Source: Erpetoichthys calabaricus (taxonomy: Eukaryota > Chordata > Cladistia > Polypteriformes > Polypteridae). From it: 64,000 nucleotides of DNA. The stretch is taken from contig NC_041402.2 in NCBI RefSeq assembly GCF_900747795.2, positions 194,294,989 through 194,358,988 of the forward strand, read 5' to 3'. The notes beneath the pieces were generated by a model. The model saw only the letters and a list, made by a program, of their open reading frames with translations, did not search any database and was not told the DNA's origin. Positions 32,648 through 44,689 of this stretch are shown one piece after another (the first letter of the stretch is position 1; every line of letters starts with the position of its first letter). The position numbers and the translations under genes were made by a program.

Positions 32648-33808
32648 ATGGAGGATGAGAGTCAGGTGGACACCGCTAAACCCAAGATATCCAAACTGTC
32701 TTCCAAGCTGCGAGCCATGGTCCAGATCCGGAGAAAGTACCACATGCTGAAAACCCGGCGAGCTGACAGCATGTCCGGCATGTTAAACCACAGCAAACCT
32801 GACGTTTTCACCTTTGAAGAAATTCCACCCAAGCCTTCCATGACAAAGAGGAAGAAGCGAAAGAAATCGCGAGTCCTCTTCCCGAATGACAGTCGGAAGT
32901 ACCTGCCAGTGAAGGAGCGCAACCGCGTCAAGAGCTGCTTGTTCTTGCTGAGCGTCATCGTCTGCTTCCAGGTGTACAATGCCATCGAAAACTTGGATGA
33001 CCACCTGCAAACCTATGACCTGGAAGGTCTGGAGAAGACCATGAAACGAGAAGTCTTTGGTCAGAAGGAGGCTATGGAGAACCTCATGAGCCTGTTCTCG
33101 GACTATTTCTCTATGTATGTCCACAATAAACCCCTGGTGATATCGATCAACGGTCCCAGCGGTGTTGGGAAGAGTCACCTGGGGCGCCTGCTAGCCCGCC
33201 ACTTCCGCTCCATCATGAAGGATGAGCTGGTCCTCCAGTACTTTATGCTGCACCACTGCCCCCTAGAGGAAGATGCCCCCCAGTGCATCCAGAAGCTCGA
33301 GGAGCACATCACTGAGGCGGTGAACCTGGGCGAGGCAGAGGAGAAGATCCCTGTCTTCATCTTTGATGAAGTTGAGTTCATGCACTCGGAGCTGCTGGAC
33401 TTCTTTCGGCCCCTTTTCCAGTCTAACCAGACAAACGAGTTCCTCAATGCCGTCTACGTGTTCATCAGCAACATTGGCCAGGCGGAGATCACCAAGTTCT
33501 TTCTGCAGAACTCATCCAGCAACACGTCGGTGGGCCGCCACAAACGGCAGGACCTCAGTAAGCACCTGAAGTCACTGCTGTCACGCTATCATGCCATGTG
33601 GCAGGAGGCGGAGGTCGTGCCATTCTCTCTTCTCGAGAAGTCCCACATCAAGGACTGCTTCCTGGATGAGATGACCCGTGAAGGCTTCTACCCCGACAGC
33701 TCTCACATTGAGCGGCTGGCATCAGAGATCTCGTATTACACAGTGGGTGACAAGGAATACTCCATGAATGGCTGTAAACAGGTGGTTGGCAAGGTCAACC
33801 TGCTGTGA
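32648..33808 (+). CDS. tor4a: torsin-4A (AAA+ ATPase of the torsin family)
   Basis: The 386-residue product is encoded in one exon, as in human TOR4A (423 residues). I chose ATG 32648 (context GCGCCATGG); the frame is open upstream to the splice acceptor at 32600 without an earlier ATG. The amino-terminal part has an FTFEE motif (54-58), a lysine/arginine-rich stretch (66-75), RKYLP (83-87) and a hydrophobic segment (97-113) that should anchor it in a membrane. The AAA+ core follows: Walker A GPSGVGKS (169-176), Walker B VFIFDEVE (236-243, with D240 and E241), a sensor-1 asparagine N275 and the torsin GCK sensor-2 motif (375-377). Torsins are ATPases of the endoplasmic reticulum and nuclear envelope that need partner proteins for activity; the role of TOR4A is poorly known. 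The frame is intact. Confidence 0.96.
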   Translation: MEDESQVDTAKPKISKLSSKLRAMVQIRRKYHMLKTRRADSMSGMLNHSKPDVFTFEEIPPKPSMTKRKKRKKSRVLFPNDSRKYLPVKERNRVKSCLFLLSVIVCFQVYNAIENLDDHLQTYDLEGLEKTMKREVFGQKEAMENLMSLFSDYFSMYVHNKPLVISINGPSGVGKSHLGRLLARHFRSIMKDELVLQYFMLHHCPLEEDAPQCIQKLEEHITEAVNLGEAEEKIPVFIFDEVEFMHSELLDFFRPLFQSNQTNEFLNAVYVFISNIGQAEITKFFLQNSSSNTSVGRHKRQDLSKHLKSLLSRYHAMWQEAEVVPFSLLEKSHIKDCFLDEMTREGFYPDSSHIERLASEISYYTVGDKEYSMNGCKQVVGKVNLL

Positions 33809-34100
33809 CCAAAGATGGGCACCGGGTGTCAGTCCTGTGATGGTGGCATTGAGACTCCTGGCAGGTATCCTCCAGGTGCACACACTTGAGAGGCGAGCTG
33901 AGCATGCCTGTCTTTTTGGGGCATCACGGCCCTCCGTCACGGAGCAGATGTGAACTAAATGGCCTTGTGTGGGCTCTCCTGCTATTGGCTATTCTCTCTG
34001 GACATGTGACCTCTTGACTATTTATAAAAGCAAACTCATTCTTCTGGGAGCCCTCGCTTTGAAATATTTTTCTAATAAAAACTTGAAACTAATCATCTGC
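33809..34100 (+). terminator. tor4a 3' untranslated region and polyadenylation signal
   Basis: AATAAA lies at 34074-34079, about 270 bases after the stop, followed by a GT-rich stretch (CTTTGTGTCTGG, 34099-34110), which is the usual arrangement of a cleavage site. Confidence 0.8.
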
Positions 34101-34890
34101 TTTGTGTCTGGCTGCCTACTGGTGTCTGGAAAAGGATCCCAGTGTATGCTGGAGTGACGAGGGAAATGACAGCCCATCCTGGAGGGAAACAGTTGGATGT
34201 CTAGACATGAGGTAGAAATAACATGGGGAAGGGGGGGCTTTGTGGAAAGCATAAGTTTACATGTCGCAGCAAAGTGTAACGGACCTCCAGAGTCCTCCGG
34301 CAAGTCTCAGCTCGTCTTATAAATGCAGTGAAGAGCCCCAAACCCACCCGCAGAAGGGACACAGCAGGGCCAGCCAGCAAACCAGGGACCACATGAGTGG
34401 TACACTCCATACAACCCCCATTAGAGGAATGTCGAGCACCCTGTGTGACATCCTGGGGCTTGGCAGGAGAAAGGGGACCAAGTGGGGGTCTCATGGATTA
34501 GTGTCACATAGAAGGAGCATTCAGGAGCACTGGCACATGTGCAGAGGGCAGTGGAATTCTGAGCTCTGTCTCTAATCGGCCTCATGTCACTACTCTTGGG
34601 TGCTTTATAGCGCCTTTAGCCACTGTGTGCTGCAGGCATGGAGGTCAGGTTATGAAGTGCCCAGTGCCCAGCTCTGTGTCCATGTATCAAAGAAACCTGG
34701 TGACGTGTCTGTGACAGTACATCAGAGAAAATGTGACACAGTGCCCTTCCTACTTAGTTCAGTTTTTTAGCATCACCTGCAATATCTCCCTGCTTCACAG
34801 AATATGCCATACAGTCTCGTGGCAGGATTGTGGCACACCTTAGACCTGCAACTCTGATATTACACTTCAACACGGCCTCAGGTCTAGTGA
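34101..34890. other. no gene recognised
   Basis: The stretch holds unique-looking sequence with one TTTATAGCGCCTTT motif at 34606. Confidence 0.5.
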
Positions 34891-34914
34891 TCTATCTGTT
34901 AGATAGTGCCTGTC

Positions 34915-34953
<39 letters not shown>

Positions 34954-35421
34954 AAAGTGTCTTTATGCTCTGTTTTATCCATTATATAGTGCCTTTTGCA
35001 ATATGAATCTTTGTATTATGTAGTGCTTTTCAAATAATCTGTAATTGTGTGCCTTTCAGAAAGTGTATCAATCAATTATATAGCGTCTTTCACTTTATCT
35101 GTTTATATTATATAATGCCTTTCACACTATGTATCCCTCTATTATATAGTGCCTTTCATATTATATCTTCCATTGGAGTGCCTTTCACGTCTATAATTTC
35201 TTTTACACTTTACATTCAATTTATTATACAGTGCCTTTCATGCTTTTTATCTACAGTATGTCTTATATAATGCATTTCATATCTGTTATATAGTTACTTT
35301 TCCACAATGTATGCATCTATTACATAGTGCTTTTCACCTTTTGTGTCCAGCTAGTGCACTTCACACTATCATATATTTATATCACATTGATCCTTTGACA
35401 TTACAGTATATAGTGCCTTTC

Positions 35422-35465
<44 letters not shown>

Positions 35466-35490
35466 GTGTTATATAGCGCCTTTCACACTT
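34891..35490 (+). repeat. degenerate TATATAGTGCCTTTCA array with TATC runs
   Basis: Copies of ATTATATAGTGCCTTTC recur every 40-90 bases (for example 34982, 35108, 35149, 35408, 35467), interleaved with two TATC runs (34915-34953 and 35419-35465). It is more diverged than the arrays at 53.5 and 58.7 kb. Confidence 0.8.
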
Positions 35491-35699
35491 TTGTTTAAAA
35501 GCCTGTGCTCTTCACTCATAGTGACGGGTCACAAAGACACCCCTGTCCACTCTGCTGGATGACCGGTGACTGCATGTGTGTGCGTGAATGTGAACAAGTC
35601 CAGTCACGCGTGAACACAATCTGCGTGTTCGCATTCGGCCGTGATGGCGTGCGCCTGTCTGTTTACATGTGTGTCATGGGTGTCATGGGTGTCATGCGT

Positions 35700-36460
35700 G
35701 GTGTGTGCAGACATGGCGGCGGCGCTCACTTCTTCTTTTGAATTCCAAGCCCTCACGGAGAAGCAGAAGTTCCTTTTTATTTACATGTCCACCCGCACGG
35801 CACCCACCGCACAAGGAAGTTGATCCGACGTCTCAGTCTCTGCGGTTTATAGCGCCTTTCATGGCAAAGTTTGGAGAATTCAGATTTCCAAAAGGGGGCG
35901 ACACTGAGTGAGAATTCCGTGCGCGAGCGGCGGGACGGGCCGCGTGACTCACCGATTGCTCTCTTTGAACCTTCACGCCGGAGGCCGCGCATTCCAAGCG
36001 GATCATTAGCCCGCCTCGAGCCCGCGGATGTCGCCCACGCTGTGGTGTGGCAAGTCAAACACGCCGCCGCCTCTGGGACAACACCGTTTTGTTTTGCTTT
36101 CCTCTTTTCTTTTTTTTCTTTTCTTTTCTTCTCTTTTTAAATACACACCGCGCTATTTTTAGCTGCCTGCTATGATTAGTGCCGTTCATCCCACATTCCT
36201 CCGGGGTGGAGCTGACACTGACACGACACGGGAGGCGCGCTCTTCAAACGAGGCTCGTGCACGAGGAATGCGAGCACCGCTGACTGGAAAACGCGAAGAG
36301 CGCCGACTTAACGGGACGGCGCCGGACACGCGCGTGGGCTGAGGCGTCCTGCCCTGACGGCTCGAGCGCACCGCAGCAAGTCACGCCAAGGCAGAGCCGG
36401 GGGGGGGGGGGGAGCTAGTCTTGGTGGGGTGTCGGGGATTTGTGCAGCGCAGCGCGCGGC
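35700..36460. promoter_or_regulatory. CpG-rich block, possible promoter
   Basis: The stretch 35920-36450 is dense in CpG (CGCGAGCGGCGGGACGGGCC near 35922, GCGCAGCGCGCGGCCGG near 36446) compared with its flanks, and holds a 14-base G run (36399-36412). No coding exon could be tied to it on either strand. It might serve a gene outside the window or an unannotated transcript. Confidence 0.35.
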
Positions 36461-36597
36461 CGGTTTGAATGGGTCTTATATAGCGCCTTTCATGTTACAA
36501 CGAGTAGTTTATTTTATAAGACACGGGGTTTCATAGTCCTGAGACCTTACCTTATATAGCGCCTTTCACATTACAACAAGTACGGAATGGAGGCTCT

Positions 36598-36765
36598 GAG
36601 TCTAAGGATCAGCGCAAGCATCCGGAAGGTTGTAGGTTCGAATCCCTGTTACTGCCAAAAGAGATCCTACTCTGCTGGGCCCTTGAGCAAAGCCCTTAGC
36701 CTGCAATTGCACCAGGGGGCGCTGTACAGTGGTTGACACCAAAGGGTATGCGAAAATGAACAAAT
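36598..36765 (+). mobile_element. tRNA-derived SINE of a second family
   Basis: An exact B box GGTTCGAATCC lies at 36635-36645 after an A-box-like GGATCAGCGCAAGC. Downstream GGGCCCTTGAGCAAAGCCC and CCTGCAATTGCACC resemble the central domain of V-SINE-type elements. It sits inside the TATATAGCGCC array. Confidence 0.7.
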
Positions 36766-37468
36766 CTCTAATACAAGAAATTGAATAAGGCTTTCTTCCA
36801 TGAAGCACTCCCACAAATAGAGTTTCAGAGTCTTGAGACTCTGTAGCTTATATAGCGCCTTTCACAAGAAGCACTTTATTAAATTCAAATGGCTCCCGCG
36901 CAAAGAGCGTTTCAAAGTCACAAGATCTTAATGTATATAGCGCCTTTCACATGACAGCAAGTAGTCTGTCAAATAAAAGTGGCTCTTATTTTATAAAGCG
37001 CTCACACAAAGAGTTTCAGAGTCAGAGAGTTCATATAGCGCCGTCGGTGCGGCAGAAAATGACGTGAAAGACCAGGGGAGATGGGGACGGATGACCCGCT
37101 GAGGCGAAGCCTACGTGGGCGTAGCTGAAAGAAAATGGAAAATGAATTTCAGAATAAGCAGACTGTGTCTTATACAGCGCATTTCACAATTACATCAGAT
37201 TGAATCGTTATGTGTATGCCAGTCATTAATTAATATATTAATATGCCTAGAGAGTTTCGGAGTCACTTTAATGTAGGCTATATAGCGCCTTTCACATCCA
37301 ACTCGAGTTTAAAATAAAGGAATTTATTAACAGGCAAGGAGAGTTGCAGGGCAGCTAGATTGCATCTTATATAGCGCCTTTCACGTCTACTTCCAAAACA
37401 ACCATTCTTTGAAAAACTGGAGTTAACAGTGAGAAATACTAGACTGTATCTTATATATATACAAAATC

Positions 37469-37500
37469 CTTTGTGAATTTTCCACTTGGGATTAATGAAG

Positions 37501-37576
<76 letters not shown>

Positions 37577-37594
37577 ATATAGTGCCTTTCACAG

Positions 37595-37671
<77 letters not shown>

Positions 37672-37672
37672 G
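37469..37672 (+). repeat. retroposon tail with TATC microsatellite
   Basis: TTGTGAATTTTCC plus TTGGGATTAATGAAG leads into TATC runs at 37499-37577 and 37593-37671, separated by one ATATAGTGCCTTTCACAG motif. Confidence 0.9.
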
Positions 37673-38099
37673 CGCCTTGCACATCAATATTATCGACTCT
37701 TTATTTTAAAAGCACCGATTCATGAATTAAATAACACACAAAGACAATCTCAGCATAACCCGACTTGACAACACCGCAAGTAGCTTATAAGAAAGCAGCT
37801 CTTACTCTCTTAGTACAAATACTTTACAGAGTATCAGAGTAGCGCCTTTCACATTCACTTCACAAAGATGCTTCATCATAAAAGCATCAATTAATACACA
37901 GAGTGTTTCAGAGTCACTGAAGTGTGTGTTATAAAGCGCCTTTCACATCCAATTCGAGTAGAAACTTTCTTTTTAAAACATGAATTTATTAACAGACAAA
38001 GAGAGTTTCAGAGCAGCTGGAGTGTCTCTTATATAGCGCCTTTCACATTCATGTTATGTCCTTTTGTATCCCACTTAGACCTTTTAAGACCCGTTTAAG

Positions 38100-38880
38100 T
38101 CCCCCTTGAATTCTTTAAGCCCCTCCATGTCCAGCTTGTATCTCGTGTGCCTCCACATCCCCATCCACTTTCTCCATGACACCCCCCCCCCCCCCCCCCC
38201 CCCCATCATCCCTGCCGTGCCCCCTGTGAGTTCCCCTAGGGGCCAGCTGCTAAGGCTGAACCCCCCTGTCGATCCTCCTGGATTTCTCTGACGCCCTGTC
38301 ACTCTTTGGACCATTAGGGGGCGAGGAGGGCGCAGACCTTGTTGTTGATTTCTGTTTCTATGGCTGAAGCAGAGTCAGGGTGTGTCCAGAGCGCCTCGGG
38401 GAGCCCCAGAGTCTCGTACTGCGCTTAGCGTGTCTGTCGCTCTCCCGCTCCGGCAATTACGGTAAATATTGAGCAGAAACAGAAACAGACTCACCTGTTG
38501 GCATAGCGACTGCCTGCCGCTTCGTGCACGACGAGTGAGGAGGAGGAGGAGGAGGCGCAGCATGTCATCCCGCCACGGGCAGCGGAGTCGCCGGCAGTCT
38601 GGAGCGTCTCTGCCTGCACAGGCCTCGCCACATCTGAGGCTCGCTGGGCGCGCCGCTCAAATTCCTCCTCCAATACCTTTAGGGGTCCTGCCCTTGAAGC
38701 TAAAGAACGGCCATCACCGACACTGGGGTCCCGAGAGCCCCTCTGCCGCGTCGAGGCCACCTTCTGAATGTGTGACCCCGAGGCAGCCAAAAGACCACTG
38801 CATGCACGCTCTGTGGCGAGGCGCTATATGGAAGGTCTTTGACAACAGTTTAGAAAAGAGGAGATGCGACCGTTTGTAAG
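38100..38880. other. C-rich and CpG-rich sequence without a supported gene
   Basis: A 23-base C run lies at 38182-38204. From 38380 to 38780 CpGs are frequent and a plus-strand frame of 136 codons (38469-38879) is open, with an arginine-rich start. The frame has no recognisable domain and runs into a GGCGCTATATGG repeat motif at its end, so I do not call it. Confidence 0.5.
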
Positions 38881-40262
38881 GATTCATTCATTCACTCATG
38901 CAATCATTTATTTCTTTTTTCATTCATTCGTTTATTACATCATTCACTTGCTGGTACACACATTCATTCATTCATTCACCCACTCTTTTGATTGTTCTTT
39001 GACTTTCTTACTCATCAATCATTCATTTCATCATTTAAATTTTAGTTCATTCCCTCACTTGCTCGTTCATCATTCCTGCAATCATTTATTTATTCTTTTC
39101 ATTTCTTCATTTGTTCATTCATTCATTCACACACTCTTTTGATTGTTCTTTGACTTTCTCACTCATCAATCAATTATTCATTTAATCTATATTTTAGTTC
39201 ATTCACTCACTCACTCACTCGCTCATCATTCATGCAGTCATTTATTTATCTGTACATTTATTGCTCCATTCACTCATGTTTTCATTCATTCATCCATTAC
39301 ATCATTGACTTGCTAGTAAACACATTTCTTGATTAATTCATTCATTCATTCATTCACACACTCTTTCACTTGTTCTTTGGCTTTCTCACTCATCAATCAA
39401 TTATTCATTTAATCTATATTTTAGTTCATTCATTCATTCACTCACTCACTCACTCACTCGCTTGCTCATCATTCGTGCAATCATTTATTTATTTTTTCAT
39501 TTCTTCATTCATTCACAAACTCTTTTGATTGTTCTTTGACTTGCTCACTCATCAATCAATCATTCATTTAATCTATATTTTAGTTCATTCACTCACTTGC
39601 TCATCATTCATGCGATCATTGATTTATCTGTACATTTATTCCTCTGTTCACTCATGCTTTCATTCATTCATCCATTACATAATTCACTTGCTGGTAAACA
39701 CATTTCTTGATTCATTCATTCATTCATTCATTCACACACTCTTTCACCTGTTCTTTGGCTTTCTCACTCCTCGATCAATCATTCATTGGATCATTTATAT
39801 TTTAGTTAATTCATTCATTCACTCACTCACTCGCTTGCTCATCATTCATGCAATCATTTTATTTATTTTTTCATTTCTTCATTTATTTATTTATTCATTC
39901 ATTCATTCATCCATTCACACACACTCTTTCACTTGTTCTTTGGCTTTCTCACTCCTCAATCAATCATTCTTCGGATCATTTATATTTTAGTTCATTCATT
40001 CATTCATTCACTCACTCACTCGCTTGCTCATCATTCGTGCAATCATTTATTTTTTCATTTCTTCATTCATTCACACACTCTTTTGATTGTTCTTTGACTT
40101 TCTCACTCATCAATCAATCAATCATTTGATCTATATTTTAGTTCATTCATTCATTCATTTGATTGCTCACTCGCTAATCATTCATGCAGTCATTTATTTA
40201 TCTATACATTTATTCCTCCATTCACTCATGTATTTATTTATTTGATCATTCGCCACTGTAAA
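38880..40262. repeat. higher-order TTCA satellite
   Basis: TGTTCTTTGACTTTCTCACT and variants recur at about 38991, 39143, 39372, 39530, 39748, 39937 and 40089. Steps alternate near 150-160 and 190-230 bases, with ATTCATTCATTC, ACTCACTCACTCGC and CATTCATGCAATCATTTATT filling the units. This is a higher-order array built on the tetramer TTCA. Long Phe-Ile-His-Ser frames through it are artefacts. Confidence 0.85.
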
Positions 40263-41510
40263 CTTGCAGCAGGTGGGCACCTTTCCAGACTGGCTTGGTC
40301 TTTGCCCACCTGTGGGACCTTCCACAGACAGGTGTGTCCGTCTGTCCTATTCAATCCAATCAAGTGACTCGACCCCTGGTGGACTCAGCAATGACCACAA
40401 ACACCAAGAATCTGAGTAACAAGTCGGAACTCTCGTGTCAGTGGGATATGTCAGATTTCCCAAGACTCCCACATTCTTGTTTTCGCTTTGCCATTCTGGG
40501 ATCTCCAGTGTTGCTTGATGTAGGAAAGATAAATTAATTTCAATGAGCAAAAGTATGAAAGAACCAAATGTGAGGTAAGTGAAGTGGGGGGCGGGATTGA
40601 TGTCACACCCGTGTGCCTGGTGGGTCAACTTTCTTGGATGTGTTGAAGCCAGCAGTACCGCTCCTCATTCAAGAGGGGGCGCCCATAGCTCAGACAGGCA
40701 GCCCCCAGGAGGGAGACGGGTCCAACTGTAGACCATCCCTGCAATCGAGCATCTAACTCCACTGGACAGCCACCTGGTCTACTGGACTTGAGTCAGGTAC
40801 TCCCCCTTCCACCCCCCCCCCCCCAATCTTACCCATGTGATATAAATTGACAACCTCCTCAATGGAGTGGGGCTCTGGAGGTCCGCAGGTAGAGTCTTGG
40901 AGGACGACTAGGGCCTGCCTTCAGCCCTGAGATGGCCCCGCCCCTTCTGTCCTGCAAGTGATTTAAATGGCTGGTCACCGGAAGGTGGCGGCTCATTCTG
41001 GAGCCAACCGGTAAAGGAGAAGGGGCGCTCGTTAATGAAGCCTGTGGTCTGCGCTCTCTGATGTTGGTCTCTTGTGCACAGAAAAGTGATGAACGTATTG
41101 AACTGTTAAACTGTTCATGCTGATAATCACACGGTCACTACAGAAATAAATATAAAATAAAATAGAGAGAATATCACTGAAACCTCACTGAGTGGAGTGC
41201 CAGTCACACAAATGACATCGCACTTGTCTTTAGTAGGGCACCTGTCATGGTGGGCACTTTGTGAAGAAGCTTCAAGGGCCAGGCGAATCCCCCCCCCCCC
41301 CCCCCCCCAATATTCTAACAGTCGATGAAAACAAGCTGCATATATAGCGCCTTACCTGGTCAAAAGCCCCCTGCTGCACACTCCAAGTTTCTGAAAGCTT
41401 TTCCTCTGCAGTGACAGCTCCTTTAAGGGGGCATATAGGGGGCTCTGCAGTGGATGGGGAATCAAGTGTGACAAGTGGCCAGTTCTGACCGGTCTGTGGT
41501 CTCACTCACA
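40263..41510. other. no gene recognised
   Basis: The stretch is moderate-GC and apparently unique, with a 20-base C run at 41289-41308 and one ATATAGCGCCTTAC motif at 41340. Confidence 0.5.
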
Positions 41511-42295
41511 AATCAATCATTCATTTCATCCTTTATACTTTAGTTCATTCATTCATCCATCCATCCAGTTTCCAACCTGCTGAATCCAAGCACAGGGTCA
41601 CGGGGGTCTGCTGGAGTCAATCCCAGCTAACACAGTGCACAAGGCAACCCACCGCAGGACTCATTCATTCATTCATTCATTCATTCATTCGTTTGTCCAT
41701 CCAGTCATTTATTCACCCACTCTCATTTATTTGATCATTAACTCAATCACTAATTCATTCATTCATTCATTCATTCACCCATCTAGTCATTCATTAATTC
41801 ACTCACATTTATTTAATCACTAATTAATTACTTCTTTCCTCCATTCACTCACTCACTCACTAGTTCATTCATTCATTCATTTTCTCACTCAGTCCCTCAC
41901 TAGTTAATTAATTCATTCATTTATTCATTTGTTTATCCATCTAGACATTAAGTCATTCATTTTCATTTATTTGATCATTAATTCGATCACTAATTAATTC
42001 ATTCATTCCTACATTAGCTCGCTCATTCATTCATTCATTCATTCATTTGTCCATCCAATTATTCACTCACCCACTCTCATTTATTCGATCATTCATTCAT
42101 TCTTTCATTTTTCTCACTCAGTCCCTCACTGGTTAATTAATTAATTCATTCATTCATTTATTCATTTGTTTATCCATCTAGACATTCATGCATTCATTCA
42201 TTCACTCTCATTTATTTGATCATTAATTCAATCACTAATCAATGAATTTATTTATTCCTCCTTTCACTCCCTCATTCATTCATTCACTCACCTGA
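41511..42295. repeat. second TTCA-type array with a SINE fragment
   Basis: ATTCATTCATTCATTCA blocks alternate with CTCATTTATTTGATCATTAA (about 41721, 41956, 42205) in units near 230-250 bases. A minus-strand SINE 3' half lies at 41557-41662 (from CCATCCATCCAG to CCACCGCAGGAC). Confidence 0.8.
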
Positions 42296-42299
42296 CCCA

Positions 42300-42560
42300 C
42301 CGCTCATTCCCATTCGGGATCTGTTTGGTGTCCCAGTCCATCCCAGCAGTGCTTCACGTCACCCTGATGTCCTCCCCGGGGTCTTCTGGCCCACCAGGCC
42401 CATTTAGAATCTCCACTTGTCTGTGATGTGGGAGGAAGCTGAAGGCCCCACAGGAGACTCCTAAGGATGCGGGGAGAACATGCAGGCCTCACACAGATGC
42501 TGACTGTGCTGCATTTGAACCCATGTCCCCAGAGCTGTGCCCACGTCCTTGCCCTCTCAA
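42300..42560 (-). mobile_element. old SINE copy
   Basis: GTGGGAGGAAGCTGAAGGCC, GGGGAGAACATGCAGGCCTC and the B-box complement TTTGAACCC (42515) follow the order of the SINE family on the minus strand, with much divergence. Confidence 0.55.
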
Positions 42561-42679
42561 CACTCAGAAGTTCCACAGGAGCTTCACGGGTGACAAGTGG
42601 CCAGCCCAGCGCGGTCTGTGGTCCACATGGAGGCTCCTCCCCTCACGCGGACTCCGGACGCCCGACACGCCCCTCCTGG

Positions 42680-43180
42680 TTCCTATCGCTACGCTGCTGT
42701 CAGCAGATTGAAATGTTCCCGGTGGGACGCCCCAGGCGAGAATATTTGCAGCGGATAAGTGAACGTCCTGTTCGCTTTTCATGCTCCCAGAATAGAATTG
42801 TTTCCGTGTGATGGCACCTTAGCACTGCAGTTATTGTGCCGTTGCCGTGGTGTAAAATCCGTAATTAAGGGGCTTTCAATTACTTGGTCAGCGGAGCGAA
42901 ATGCTGGCAGGGTAGGGCCAGGTGTGGGCATGAAATGAAGGGTCTGCAGGGCGGGGGTGTCTATCCTGCACCTAGGGGGCCATCAGCTAGATAGAAAAAT
43001 CGAGAATAAGAGAGAATAACACCTTGAGGAGGGGGTCCTGCTGCTCGTGTGGACCACTTTGTCATCTCCTCCTCTCACTTCTCTATTCGTTTTGTCCTAC
43101 CGTTGCGTTAATTAATTACGTTGCTTTCCTCCCGTCGTCCAATCACACGCAAGTTAGGAGAATCAATGGCTAAATTGGCC
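42680..43180. other. possible conserved non-coding segment
   Basis: The sequence looks unique and is rich in homeodomain-like cores: GTAATTAAGG (42861), CAATTACTTGG (42878) and TTAATTAATTACG (43107). No frame or repeat explains it. Conservation cannot be judged from one sequence. Confidence 0.25.
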
Positions 43181-43919
43181 CAGCTGTGTGTGTGTGTGTG
43201 TGTGTGTTCACTCTGAGGTGTCCTGCCACCCGGTCCTGTGTGTCCAGTAGGTGGCGCCACTGAGCCCCAAAATCCCAGACACAACACAATAACACAGTCA
43301 CGGGTTCAAATCAGCAGAATTTTATGTACAGGCAGCACCTTCTCAGGTGTCGCCTTCTCCTTCCACTCCTCCAATGAGTGCCCACCTTGCCCACCTCCTG
43401 CCAATCCTGAAGCTGAGGTGTCTTCTTATAAACTGGACCTTGTATACTCCCAGTGTCCTAGCATTGGCCAGCAGACACACTTCAGGGTCACGCTGAAGCT
43501 CCACAAAACAGGGAGGTCTTCTCGTGGCAGCGCCCTCTGGTGGCTCCCAAAGACCCCATAGTGGGACCATGCCAGAGGAGCACGGCCACTGTTCTTGAGA
43601 GCCAGTCTCTCCACCACTTCACCCAGGGTCTATAGTGCCTGTCCATTGGCCAAGATTGCCCACTCATCCCAGGTGGGCAGTTCTGCCAAGTCTGTGGTTT
43701 TCTCGCCCCACTGGGCTTCTTCTGATCGTCATCAACGGGAACAAAATGGGCTTTCGTGGTTTGTGGTTTTTGGGCTACTTTTTAATAAACAATGCCCTAT
43801 TTTGGGTTATTTTTTCAACCCCCCCACTTTATTTTTATCATCCACCCCCCGACTCCCCTGCTATTGCGTGCTAGTATAAGTTAACCCCCACACACACTGT
43901 GTGATGGTATATACCCTGG

Positions 43920-43984
43920 CTTGTGAATTTCCCATTGGGATTAATAAAGTATCTATCTATCTCTATCTATCTCTCTATCTATCA
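43920..43984 (+). mobile_element. retroposon 3' tail with short TATC run
   Basis: TTGTGAATTTCCC plus TTGGGATTAATAAAG (43921-43949) precedes about 35 bases of TATC-type repeat. Confidence 0.85.
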
Positions 43985-44313
43985 CTCTGAAACACCTCTG
44001 AGGGGACAGTGGGGGCTTATTGGTATGCACTCTGACTCTGCCCCCCCCCCTTAAGATGTGTCATTTTGCCCACCTCAGGTATTAGGCTTATTTTTTTTAA
44101 TGCTAAATTCTCTATTTTGAAGCCGTTCTTGAGCTCTGCGGTTTTAGAGACCATGGAGCCCTGCACTTGGGGTGCCAGTCCGTCCGTTAGGGCGCTTACA
44201 CCGGGTGTTGGTCCTGCCGTGCGCCTTCATGATTGCTGGATGGGTTCCAGTTGCCAACCCCACCAGAACCCTACCCTGGATAAGCACATTATAAGAAAGG
44301 GCACGGGTGGATA

Positions 44314-44671
44314 GGGCGGCATGGTGGCGCAGTGGGTAGTGCTGCTGCCTCCCAGTTGGGAGATCTGGGGACCTGGGTTTGCTTCCCAGGATCTCCCTGC
44401 GTGGAGTTTGCATGTTCTCTCCATGTCTGCATGGGTTTCCTCCGAGCGCTCTGGTTTCCTCCCAAAGACATGCTAGTTAGGTGGATTGGCGATTCTAAAA
44501 TTGGCCCTAGTGTGTGCCTATGTGTGGGTGTGTTTGTGTGTGTCCTGTGGTGGGTTGGCACCCTGCCCGGGATTAGTTCCTGCCTTGTGCCCTGTGTTGG
44601 CTGGGATTGGCTCCAGCAGACCCCCGTGACCCTGTGTTCGGATTCAGCGGGTTGGAAAATGGATGGATGGG
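44314..44671 (+). mobile_element. full-length tRNA-derived SINE with 10-bp target duplication
   Basis: This is the cleanest copy, 358 bp. It has the A box TGGCGCAGTGG (44325-44335), a B-box remnant GGGTTTGCTTCC (44376-44387), the body with TTTGCATGTTCTCTCC and the GGAT tail. The perfect duplication CGGGTGGATA lies at 44304-44313 and 44672-44681. The tRNA-like head indicates transcription by RNA polymerase III; a LINE must supply the copying machinery. Confidence 0.92.
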
Positions 44672-44689
44672 CGGGTGGATATTTAAAAA

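Larger units (their letters stand above)
36470..38055 (+). repeat. loose array of TATATAGCGCCTTTCAC units
   Basis: TTATATAGCGCCTTTCAC or a close form occurs at about 36478, 36552, 36845, 36937, 37279, 37368, 37930 and 38029. Many are followed 60-90 bases later by GAGTTTCAGAGTC-like segments and AAATGAATTTATTAACA (37319, 37980). Units run about 90-150 bases. A retroposon tail with two TATC runs (37469-37672) and a SINE (36598-36765) are inserted in it. Confidence 0.8.

Noticed and set aside
36598-36700. A functional tRNA gene at the B box GGTTCGAATCC
   Set aside because: The A box is degenerate, no cloverleaf with paired acceptor stem could be drawn, and the downstream part is SINE-like.
38469-38879. 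Arginine-rich 136-codon frame
   Set aside because: No domain is recognisable, it ends inside a repeat motif, and CpG-rich sequence often leaves frames open.
38864-40129. Long frames rich in Phe-Ile-His-Ser
   Set aside because: They are translations of TTCA satellite; the same string appears wherever the tetramer runs.
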